This document shows, piece by piece, positions 55,046-64,000 of a stretch of 64,000 nt of DNA. The stretch covers positions 42,656,595 through 42,720,594 of the forward strand of contig ML681992.1 of NCBI GenBank assembly GCA_007922195.1. The letters run 5' to 3'. The stretch is from Podocnemis expansa (lineage: Eukaryota; Chordata; Testudines; Podocnemididae). The notes under the pieces were generated by a model. That model was not told the origin of the DNA. It worked only from the letters and a program-made list of their open reading frames with translations, and searched no databases. Numbering within the stretch: the first letter of the stretch is position 1; each line of letters opens with the position of its first letter. Position numbers and translations under genes: made by a program.

Positions 55046-55658
55046 TATTATGTTGTCGTCATGACCTCAGATAGCAGTTATATACTATCATATATGAAGC
55101 TGGGAAATTGTAAACATACAGACCACAAACAGTCCCATTTCATGGAAAAAATACTTTAAAAATGTATAATAAAATGTGTTAAATCTTCCACTCTTAATTA
55201 CCCATAGGTATTATGTATTTTAAAATCAGTATGCACCTCAGACATAACATTTTTCCTCTCAGTGATTTATTTTCCATATTATGCTACCTTTAATTGAAAA
55301 CTTGACGGCAAGTCTACTGCAGTAAAAGCTACTCCTCTCACTGTTCTATGTGAACATAACTCCACTGAGTAATAAAAAAAGCACTGACACTTTATATGTG
55401 ATGTTAATTCTACTGATTGTGTCCAAATTCCAAAAAGCAGCCCCTGGGTGTTACATTTATACATTATACTCTTAGCAGCACTCTGCTCTGAGGAAACAAT
55501 ATGTCAAGAGTTGTTCAGAACTGTGAGTACAAGGTTAAGAAAGAGCTGTCAGTGATGTCTGGAATTATTAGCCCTTCTAGGTGAAATTGGAAACATAAGA
55601 CAAGGTGGGAAACAAAATAAAATGTGGGCAAAAATAGATATAGTGCTCAGTTAAGAAA
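55046..55658. other. No recognisable feature
   Basis: Non-coding AT-rich DNA. Confidence 0.5.
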
Positions 55659-55710
<52 letters not shown>

Positions 55711-55711
55711 G
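55659..55711. repeat. (GAAA)n microsatellite
   Basis: About twelve GAAA units after an A-run. The reverse-strand SFFL-rich frame is an artefact of it. Confidence 0.95.
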
Positions 55712-55799
55712 CAAAATGTGTCCTGCTGGTCTGATATCTTGTGACATTTCTGAGATGGGGTAGCAGTATAAAATAAAATGTAACACAAACTTCAAGCAG

Positions 55800-56161
55800 A
55801 AATCTTATATTAACAAATCCGTCCTAACCCACTGTAAATCAGTGAAGCTTCATTCACTCCACTGGATTTGCATTTATTTACACCCAGCCTGATGGCTAGC
55901 CCTAGTCTACGCTTGGGCAAAATTTGGCAGCAGTCAACCGCTGTTTATGCAAGAACATAAAATTCCTTGTGTAAACTGGGGTAACTTTTTAAGCTGCCTT
56001 TACACACTAGGGGAAAGCTGACCACAACTCGCTTGCAATAGGCTTTCCCCTACACCTCCTCACCCCTAGGACTTCTGGGGTTGGCTTCTGAGAGTGGTGT
56101 GGAAAGTTCACACTCACTGCAATCCACTTCTGGAAGCCCGAACTGACAGTGGTGAATTTGC

Positions 56162-56166
<5 letters not shown>
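55800..56166. mobile_element. Composite of decayed MITEs
   Basis: 55820-55890 resembles the 'ctgtaaatca...cactggatttgca' palindromic MITE. 55905-56166 shares 'ttggcagcagtcaac...gttatgcaag' and 'ctgacagtgg' with 15725-15976. Boundaries are approximate. Confidence 0.5.

Positions 56167-56212
<46 letters not shown>
56167..56212. repeat. (TG)n microsatellite
   Basis: About 22 TG units inside or at the end of the preceding MITE remnant. Confidence 0.95.
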
Positions 56213-56215
<3 letters not shown>

Positions 56216-56479
56216 ACAGACTATATAATCATAAACGAGGGGTGTACAGTATGTTAATAATTGCTGTTTGTATACTGTATACGTATTCTTAATATATATG
56301 TTAAAGATTTAGGCATGCTACCATCCATATCCCATGTAATTCATAACATATTAATCCACTCTTTTGAACTGAAACATTTTCATAATCACAGCTCACATGG
56401 AAAAGGAACATCTTAACTGTGAATCACAAGTTTGGATCAAAACAGAAGGAGTGAGCCATTCCAACAATCCTGGCTCCAT

Positions 56480-56650
56480 TGCCTTTTTTTCTTTTTTTCC
56501 AAATTTGCCACCATCAGATTGATTCTTCTGGATCAATTTAAGTGGAAATGAAGACCTACTCAATTGATCCAGAAGTCAATTTAATAAATTCACCTCTGTA
56601 AAAAAGTAATGCTGGATCAACAGCAGTGCATTTCCTGTTGGTGTAGCGAA
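56480..56650. mobile_element. Decayed MITE with TTCTGGATCAATTTAA motifs
   Basis: 'attcttctggatcaatttaa' and 'aattgatccagaagtcaattta' are inverted copies, and 'gctggatcaacagcagtgc...ggtgtagcgaatt' follows. It resembles a turtle MITE family with 'gatcgatttatcgcgtct' termini, but the ends are lost. Confidence 0.45.
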
Positions 56651-57839
56651 TTGAAGACATTAGAAGTTAGAAAGACTTTATGTAGCTTGTGTATCTCCTG
56701 TCAATTGCTGCCCAATTTTCTGTTCAGTGTGGCCCAAGCCAGGATGATGGGAAAGCATGATTTTGGCTGAAGTCAATGTGAATAATCAGGGAAAAGTACT
56801 GAAGAAGCAAAAGAAGTGAAGGGGGGAAAATGGGGAGTCCAGTTGGATTCTAAAGGGAAGGTGGAAGTGGAGTGAGGAAGGAGGACAGAAGGTGAATCTG
56901 AGCATGGCATGAAAGAACAGATAGAATGGAAGCTCAAACAATGTAAATATCATGTTACCTAGCAGATCTTGACTACCTCTATGTATTTAATATCTCATCC
57001 TAATAAGTCACCACTAGACTGACCCAAAACAAACACACACTAAGGTTTATTAAAATCTACTGTGAATTTTAATCTACTTTGAATTTGAACCACTGTGAGT
57101 TTAAATTAAAGCCACAGTGAATTTTCAGTGGAAGCACCACAAAAAACTTCAGTAATGAGATTTACTGAGAAAATGGTCACCATACAGTGGTTCTTCAGCT
57201 CACGTCTATTGATTTGATGAGAGTCTCTGGTGTAAATATATGCATATTTATGTAAAACATTCAAATTCTGGCCTTGTTATTCTGAAGACTTATTCTTAAG
57301 ACCTTGCAGTTGATTTTGTTTTTTAACAGTCTTTCTGCATTTGTTTACTGTAAGTGTAGCTTTGATGCTGCACAAAAAGCTACAAAAATTGCACACATGT
57401 TTTTACAAGGTTAGCATTCAAGCTAACCTTTGGCCTCATAGCTCATTGCAATGTCAAAATAAAAGATGGAGAGTAAATTTTCAAAAATGTTATATGCCTT
57501 AGGCCTCCATTCTCATTTACTAAAGTAATTTTAGCACTTAGGAACCTAAATACCATCAAATATCTGAGCCTCAGGCACATTTGAAAATATAATCATTAAT
57601 TAGGCACTTGATGGGAATGGTTGGGTGCCTACTACTTGTGAATATCAGGCCAATTATTTAGACTCCTAAATATGGGTTTAGGAGACAAACAGCATTCCAC
57701 TATTATTTCCCTGAATTATAGCCTGGCAGTGAGAAGGGTCAATAGGATGGTCTAGTCATAAGGTAGACTGTCTGTGTGATCTTCAGCAAGTCACTTAATC
57801 TCCCATGTACCTCATCCCTGCTATATATATATATCTAGT
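56651..57839. other. Non-coding; decayed 'ttaggcacc' repeat near its end
   Basis: At 57478-57690, 'ttttcaaaaatgttatatgccttaggcctcc', 'ttagcacttaggaacctaaatac' and 'ggcacttgatgggaatggttgggtgcct' fit a widespread sauropsid palindromic repeat. The stretch 57040-57130 repeats 'ctgtgaatttt'-like words. No gene. Confidence 0.5.
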
Positions 57840-58750
57840 GAGTGTCAAAGCCACTGTCCTGGACGAAACCCAGAGCATCCAGGAGTACATCAGTAAGATG
57901 GCACCCAAAGATGAGCTGCTGAGAGAATGCCTGAGGCAGCAGCAGACATGGGAGGAAGATCAAGCAGAAGAAGTGCCATGGCAAGACAAGACCCTGCATG
58001 GGATGTACCATCGACAGATAGCTGAGGTGGCTGACATTGGGAAATCCTACCAGTGGCTGGAAAGGGCTGGACTAAAAGACAGCACTGAGGCACTGATCAT
58101 AGCAGCACAAGAACAGGCACTGAGCACCAGCTCCATTGAAGCAGGGGTCTACCACACTAGACTGGACCCAAGGTGAAGACTGTGCAGAGAGGCCTCAGAG
58201 ACAGTCCAACACATAGTGGCAGGATGTAAGATGCAGGCAGGAACAGCATACACTCAACGGCACAACCAAGTAGCTGGCATTGTGTACAGGAACATCTGCA
58301 CAGTGTATGGGCTAGACCCTCCCAAGACCAGATGGGAGATCCCACAGAAAGGTCGTGGAGAATAACAGGGCTAAGATTCTGTGGGACTTCCAGATCCAGA
58401 TGGACAGGTAGGTACTGGCCAACCAACCAGACATCATGGTAATAGACAAGGACCAGAAGACAGCGGTGGTGATAGATGTAGCAGTGCCAAGTGACAGCAA
58501 CATCAGGAAGAAGGAGTATGAGAAGCTGGAGAAGTACCAGGGCCTGAAAGAGGAACTAGAGCGGATGTGGAAAGTGAAGGCCAAAGTGGTCCCAGTGGTA
58601 GTAGGAGCACTCGGGGCTGTGACTCCTAAGCTGGGAGAGTGGCTCCAGCAGATCTCAGGAACAATATCAGAGCTTTCTATCCAGAAGAGTGCAGTGCTAG
58701 GAACAGCTAAGATACTGCGCAGAACCCTCAAACTTCCAGGCCTCCGGTAG
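57840..58750 (+). pseudogene. Restriction-like endonuclease C-terminus of an R4/Dong-like polyprotein
   Basis: First frame: KATVLDETQSIQEYI, LHGMYHRQIAEVADI, YQWLERAGLKDSTEALI, VYHTRLDPR, then TGA (58174-58176) exactly where the family has the first Cys of its CX2CX8HX4C finger. The rest of the finger (LCREASETVQHIVAGCK) follows in frame. A one-base insertion near 58350 shifts the frame; afterwards KILWDFQIQMD, a TAG (58409-58411), and the nuclease core NQPDIMVIDKDQKTAVVIDV with PD at 58427-58432 and the second Asp at 58475. It ends KSAVLGTAKILRRTLKLPGL and a terminator at 58748-58750. Two stops and one frameshift; otherwise well conserved. Confidence 0.82.
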
Positions 58751-58820
58751 AGGACCTGAGGTTGAGGAAGACACATACCACCCATAGGGGTGAGAAGGGA
58801 ATTTTTTTTTTTTTTTTTTA
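57840..58820 (+). mobile_element. 3' end of an R2-superfamily (R4/Dong-like) non-LTR element
   Basis: This is the C-terminal coding region of a retrotransposon with a restriction-like endonuclease (CCHC finger plus a PD...D nuclease core), followed by a short 3' UTR 'ggtgagaagggaattt' and an 18-T run (58801-58819). It is preceded by an (AT)n tract at 57822-57833. The element is 5'-truncated. This is a different LINE class from CR1, which carries an APE endonuclease at the N-terminus. Confidence 0.8.
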
Positions 58821-61479
58821 TACCTAAAGAGACACAGAACTTCCCTGTGTTAGAGTGAACATTTTCACTGGAAAATATAAAACCAGGCAAGTTTAGAACA
58901 GATTCAGTGATTTAACTTGACATTTGTTTGGTTTGGGCAGACTAATGATAACCTTAAATGTACATAAAGATGGTTTTGAAGAAGTACTCGCACGATGTCG
59001 CTGGAACACATCTCATTAGGATTCCAATGCAAACTTCAAGGAAAGTCCTTTTTATGACTTTTTCACAAGGATACAACTAGTAGTAAAAAAACCTCCCCAA
59101 ACAGCCTTCAGAAACAATCCCAGAAGAGTAGGAAAAAGAACAAATAAAATCCACAAGAGTGTTGGAACCTATAAACCTCCTGGTTATTTTATAGCTTACT
59201 TCCTTTATTTAGCCAAGTATAATTCATTCTAACTATTCTATATTCTATGATTATTTCTATTTCTCTTATTCTATGATTCTGTGATTGACATCACCTTCAT
59301 ATTTGCCCAAATATCCCATATAAAACACATGTACAAAAGATCTTCTATCAAGCCACTGCAAAATAAAGGCCAGCAATCAAGAAATGAAGATCTTCATTAG
59401 GCCCTCTCTGCCTACACATCTTTCTCTGCAGACAACACCGCCAGATCTTGATGCTAAAGTAAATTATGTACAATTTTTAAAATATAAATATTAGGAATTA
59501 CCAGTATTTCTGTACATTCATCTATCACACATAACCCTGTATGCGGGTATATATCCATGGCACCTATTCATGTGTTGTTAAAAACCAGTACTAAGTCCTC
59601 ATCCCGGAAATCTGACCAATGAAGCGGTTCTCTGTCTTTCGCAGAGTCAAATGGGCTGCAATGGGATGATAGATAGATCAGTGAAATGATTCAGACATTC
59701 AGATAAAAGGTAGCACTATTTTGACTGCCATTGTTGTAGGGAAAGCAATAGCCTTTTGAGAGTTGAAGTCAGTAATCTGGATTTGTTGATTGGCTAACAC
59801 AGTGATGCTCTCTGGAAATGCTACTTTTAGCAGGTATTCAGTGTTGTTGTAGCCATGTGGGTACCAGGTTCTTAGAGAAACAAGGTGTGGCCCCAGCCTC
59901 ATTGGACAACTGCTTGAATATGCAAAAATCAGGGCAAGCTGAAAATGGCAAGCAGATTCTTTCAGCACTTATGGATTACCTGGAGATAAACTCCCCAGCC
60001 AGTTACAAACAACACTTCTGATTCCCCACACCGGTTATCATGAAGCATAACACAATAGAAACAGCCCCCTTTATTGGCCTTCAGCTTCTCTGGTTCCCAA
60101 CTAGCTTCTGGGTCTCTTAAAGAGATAGGTTCTTCTCACTTCAAAGGCTCAGCCACAGTAAATAGAACAGTATAGCTTGGGATCTTACCCAAAATACCCT
60201 GCGACTAGCCAATTCTTTTGTATGTAAAACTAAAGGTTTGCTATTAAAATAAAAAAAATATGAGAGATGTTAAAGGGTCATAATGAATCACATGCATACA
60301 AATGATTAAGTGTCCATGTAAAGCAAGTCCCTGAATGAATTTGAAGTTTGCAAGCTTGCTCAGTTTCTTTGGTAGACACCCAGCACTTGGCTGGGCCTCC
60401 ATCCTATGTCTGGTCACAGATGAACAAATCCAGACGTAGCTCTTAGCTGAGGACTAGAGATTGAAGAAAAAAAGGAATTGGTGGTGCTGTTTTTGAATAC
60501 CTCTGGCCTTTTCCCTGCTGTGAAGTTTTTACAAATTGAAATGGTATTATGTCACGTGGTCCATCCAGGTGACTCACTGCAGGTTTCTTCCTGGGCCCAC
60601 TATACTTGTGAGCTTCCTTAATGAACCATTAAGAAGCTGATGACTGCAGACATCCAGTCTGGAGAGTTTCCCAGAATCAAATAAGGTGAACCACAGATAT
60701 AACAAACATATTCCTAACTTCTGTTACAGATATGACAATGACACATAAACAATATACTAATTTCTATCAAGGTACAACCTTTCTATTGGCACCAAGCATG
60801 GCATAGCTCCTATGAATTATTGCAATTTGATAATATTAATATGAAATAGTATCTCAAATGGTCTCCTAAATCCATACAATATCTCACAAGGTGAGTGAGG
60901 AAACATTTTTTATTGAACCAACATCTATTGATGAGAGGGCCCAATAAAAGATATTACTTCACCCATCTCGACTTACTTCTAGAGGACAAATTGTCAGGTT
61001 AGAGAGCTAGAATAACATAGCATGGCTTGATCATGGAATACCAGGTCTCTGATGTAAGGAAAAAAAAATAACCTTCATGTTTATTTAGAACTCTTTGAGT
61101 AAGATCTTGTCCCCATTGAAATTGATTTGGAATTTGCTACTGACTTAACTGAAGTCAAGATTTCAAGTATAGATTTTAATAATTTTTAAAATACTTGAAT
61201 GAATGATATGATGAATTACAGACTATCTCTGAGATGCACATGCATATTAGATTGGAAACCAGTAGTTTTCAGCAGTGTTGTAAGATCAACAAAGAGTTAG
61301 TTGAGGATCAATTTTGTTGCCAGGGTTTTGGGGTAGTGGCTGTCAGTCTGCAAAAGCAAAGCATATTACCAATGACACTGACAGAGACCATACTTGTTAA
61401 ACATCTCTAAACAACTGGCTCACACCTTTAAAACCTATTTTTAAATCTCATTATGCACATTGTTAAATTTGTTTTTAGA
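58821..61479. other. No recognisable gene
   Basis: Non-coding. ATTCTATGATT-like words at 59228-59290 recall CR1 terminal repeats but no CR1 body precedes them. The 89-codon minus-strand frame at 59699-59968 has no known motif. Confidence 0.5.
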
Positions 61480-61610
61480 ATTTGCCAGGGCTGAGCACCA
61501 GCACCTCTAGGCTTTGCCTTTAATAGCTATGACACCTCTGGGCAGTGCTTAATTTGTGCTAAGGCTTGCTGGAGCTGAGCCACAGCACCTCTGGGCTTGC
61601 CATTTAGTCA
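61480..61610. repeat. Repeated 'gctgagc-cacagcacctctgggctt' units
   Basis: 'ttgccagggctgagcaccagcacctctaggctttgcc' (61482-61519) recurs as 'cttgctggagctgagccacagcacctctgggcttgcc' (61565-61601). Between them lies 'agtgcttaatttgtgc', which returns at 63480-63496 with 'gcacctcttcc...aaattaaac' after it. They look like copies of one small transposon-like repeat. Confidence 0.6.
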
Positions 61611-62455
61611 CCAGTCCCAGTGCAGGCAGAAGTGGCCGGCCACAGAGTGTCTTTTCCGCACTGTGTCTACAGATGCTTTACTGAGATTCCAGTGCTATTG
61701 CCCTGTCCTTATCCCTGCACAAGGCCAGCAGCATGCTGAGCCTGCCAAAACCCAGGGGGTGCACCTCTGGATAAATTGGGGCAAGTTGAGTGAGTCCTTC
61801 AGAGTGATAGGAAGCCATTGCCTGGTAGCACTTCCACCAGCACCCATGCCCCCTTGCCTTCCTGGGGGGGGACCACTGCCCCCCCCCCCCCCCCGAGAGG
61901 CCCAGGAAAAGCAGAGATTCCCCAGTGCTGCCAGTGAGGAGAGAAGCATCAGGGACTGGGAAGGTGGTGGTGCTGCCAGAGTACACATAGCAGAGGGAGC
62001 TGAGTATTGGGAGCTGGGCATCAGGACAGGAGGGAAGCTCTGGGAGGCAGATCCTGCTCCACAGGCTGGGAGGCAGAGCAGGCACATGCAGCAGTCAGAG
62101 CAGGGCATACAAGATGCACCAGGTGGGGTGGTGGCTCTGCGCTCCAGGTTGGGGTTGCCAACTCTCATGTTGTTCATGATTCTGGCTGTTTCGGACCCCA
62201 AAAGTAACAGTCTGTGTAGTGGGAAGGGAGGTGCTGCCTGTTTCCACCCCCAGTAGGGGACCAGCTGTGGGAGGATATAAGAACTGGGCCTGATCTTGGA
62301 CCATCTTGAGAAAGAGACAAGGGGCTCTTTTGCCCCAAGAGATTCTAGCCAGACAGGTGCTTCCATCCGGGTCAAGAACAAAGCAATTCAGGTTCAGCTT
62401 GTGGGGTTGGCAGCTCCTTTGCACAGAAGCAAGAGATGAGATGAAGAGGAAAATT
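61611..62455. other. GC-rich segment, no gene recognised
   Basis: GC-rich with a (C)14-type run at 61880-61894. The 219-codon plus frame (61597-62256) includes a proline run caused by that tract and resembles no family, and similar-sized frames on the other strand make it unconvincing. An unrecognised repeat or a composition patch. Confidence 0.45.
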
Positions 62456-62481
62456 AACACACACACACACACACACACACA
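62456..62481. repeat. (AC)12 microsatellite
   Basis: Perfect dinucleotide repeat. Confidence 0.95.
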
Positions 62482-64000
62482 GCATTGAGAGAGTGATCAG
62501 GTGAGCAGCTCCGCTTTCCCATGTCTTCTGCTTCACTGGGAAATAAAAGAACCAATTCCCCCCTCCCCCACCAGACAAACTGCATAGGGAATGGAGGTGT
62601 GTGTTTGAGGTGGTTGTTTATGATGGTGTGTAGTCTGGGAGGTGCATTGGAAGTACTAGGACTAGGGCTATGTGTGGGATGAGGGGTGCATGAGGTCAGG
62701 AGAAACTCAGGGTTCATGCAGGATGGGGTTGTATGGAGATAAGATGTATGGGGTATACAGGATAAGGGTGGACCAGGTTACAGGGTCAAGGGAGATAAGA
62801 TCAAAGCCAGGTGGCATGATAAGGCACAGTTTATTCTGTTGCAACATCTGGGCTATTCATTCCCCTTTTCCTTGTGACCAATGAAGTGAGCCCTGAGTTA
62901 ACCACTTCACAACTTCTCCCGTAAAATACAAAAATACACACTCTATCTACAACACCCCTAAAAATCCCAACTTCATGTTGTAAAATAAATATTTTGGCTA
63001 TAGTTAGAATATAATTATATCTCCCCCTGTTGTTATTTACAACTTTAGCTTACAGAGCACAGGTACTTTACCTTGAAGCATTATCTTTGCAACAAAAAAA
63101 TGACTACAACCTCCTTAACAAGTGATATGCAAAAAAGATGGGAAGAGGGAGGAACTGCATCTTTTCTTTAATAGGCTTGAGAAACAGGACACAACACTCC
63201 TCCCACCACATTTTTTTGTCTAGGCACTGATACAAGGAATTATTATTCTCTTAGCTTTGTTCCCTCCTCATTGCCCCCCTCTTCTTCCTGACTCCAGGGC
63301 TTGGGAGCTGCTATATAATCAGAGAAGTGTTGCTACTGATTGCTTGTATATAGTGCATGGCTTTTTAGCCCAAACAAGCAATCCCTCAGAGGATAATTTC
63401 TTCCCAAAGCCTGGTCCCAAACTTCTGGTCCTCCAGGAATTTGGCCCAGTGCCAGCCTCCTTCTGCACCCACATATAAATGCTTAATTTGTGCCTGCACA
63501 TGCCAGAACTGTGCCCTAGCACCTCTTCCATTACAAATTAAACATTGGTTGTGTAGCATTATCCACAGCTTTGATGGGCTCTCTAATCAGCATCTGGGCA
63601 CTAAAAAAGATGAATCCTAGACACCTGGAAAAACTAGAATCTGCGCTTAAAAAAATGTAAGAACAAAATAATAACCACATTAGTTGAACATAGTGGTTGC
63701 CATCCTTTCATGTTATTATCAGGTCAAGATCATTCCTTATTACAGTATGCTCTTCACTTTCTCTCTTATTATTTTGATTCCCCAGTGGTGTTAGATAAGT
63801 GAGTAGCATACAAATCTCTTGCAGCGTTCCCTATAGGCAAGCTTTACCATGTGCTTTGCCAGGTTATTATTTACAGGGAGCTAATCACCACTTACAAAGC
63901 TCCATGCCCTCTGAGAATTTAAAGAACAACTTGAAAACTATGCACTTTATTAATATTTGTTACCTTGGTTTGTGACTTTGCCAGACAAGAATGGAAAATG
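62482..64000. other. No recognisable gene; one repeat copy
   Basis: A 'gcttaatttgtgcctgcacatgccagaactgtgccctagcacctcttcc' copy (63481-63545) belongs with 61480-61610. The remainder is non-coding AT-rich DNA up to the window end. Confidence 0.5.

Noticed and set aside
55577..55795. Serine/phenylalanine/leucine-rich 72-codon frame
   Set aside because: It is the translation of the (GAAA)n microsatellite.
59228..59290. ATTCTATG-like repeats as a CR1 end
   Set aside because: No CR1 body or conserved pre-tail block lies upstream; it may be simple AT-rich sequence.
61597..62381. Frames of 219 (+) and 228 (-) codons
   Set aside because: Both strands are open over the same GC-rich stretch, a poly-C tract supplies a proline run, and neither product resembles a known family.
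1..64000. CRISPR arrays, operons, Shine-Dalgarno sites
   Set aside because: The sequence is vertebrate; tandem arrays here are microsatellites or a minisatellite with no spacers.

Overview
The window looks like non-coding vertebrate DNA, most likely from a turtle (Testudines, possibly a softshell; the lineage call is inference). The evidence is the repeat content: several CR1 LINEs with the sauropsid 3' end (a conserved block followed by ATTCTATG-type repeats), Penelope-like retroelement tails, many palindromic non-autonomous DNA transposons of kinds I associate with turtle genomes, and a tRNA-derived SINE with a CR1 tail. I found no host gene exon I can defend, no true tRNA or rRNA gene and no CRISPR array. 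The open frames of any size are transposon coding remnants or chance frames in GC-rich or low-complexity DNA.

Layout. 0-4.7 kb: a GC-rich edge, a palindromic MITE (1703-2086), an antisense CR1 piece, a Penelope-type tail and a solo LTR with a perfect 5-bp target duplication (4082-4697). 7.4-13 kb: a CR1 copy (about 7455-10977), a second CR1 fragment abutting its tail, an inverted pair of Penelope-type tails, and a GC-rich block with two outward-facing TATA motifs. 14.8-15.2 kb: a 327-bp inverted repeat. 18.5-20.4 kb: a Penelope-type tail, MITEs and an antisense CR1 3' UTR. 20.4-27.5 kb: a three-level nest, in which an old CR1 is split by a full-length CR1 (about 4.5 kb without its own insert), whose 5' UTR is in turn split by an antisense 1.8-kb CR1. 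31.3-33.7 kb: a decayed non-LTR element of another clade, then the 3' end of a Penelope-like element. 33.9-39.6 kb: further palindromic transposons, the last holding a large GC-rich palindrome that runs into a 400-base assembly gap. 40.9-44.8 kb: the best preserved CR1, with all visible catalytic motifs and only one amber codon and one frameshift seen in ORF2. 45-49.5 kb: a 44-bp minisatellite, a complete sibling of the gapped palindromic element, an hAT transposase remnant and a tRNA-SINE. 51-64 kb: mostly featureless DNA with MITEs, microsatellites and the 3' end of an R2-superfamily (R4/Dong-like) element at about 57.8-58.8 kb.

The most interesting signal is a repeated hammerhead-ribozyme-like motif in the Penelope-type tails. 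The conserved core (CTGANGA, then a short hairpin, then GAAA) sits between complementary GCAT/ATGC arms. It varies mainly at the position where the ribozyme tolerates any base, and one copy lies directly downstream of a GIY-YIG-like endonuclease remnant. Hammerheads in Penelope-like elements are known in general; their state and arrangement in these copies is what deserves checking.
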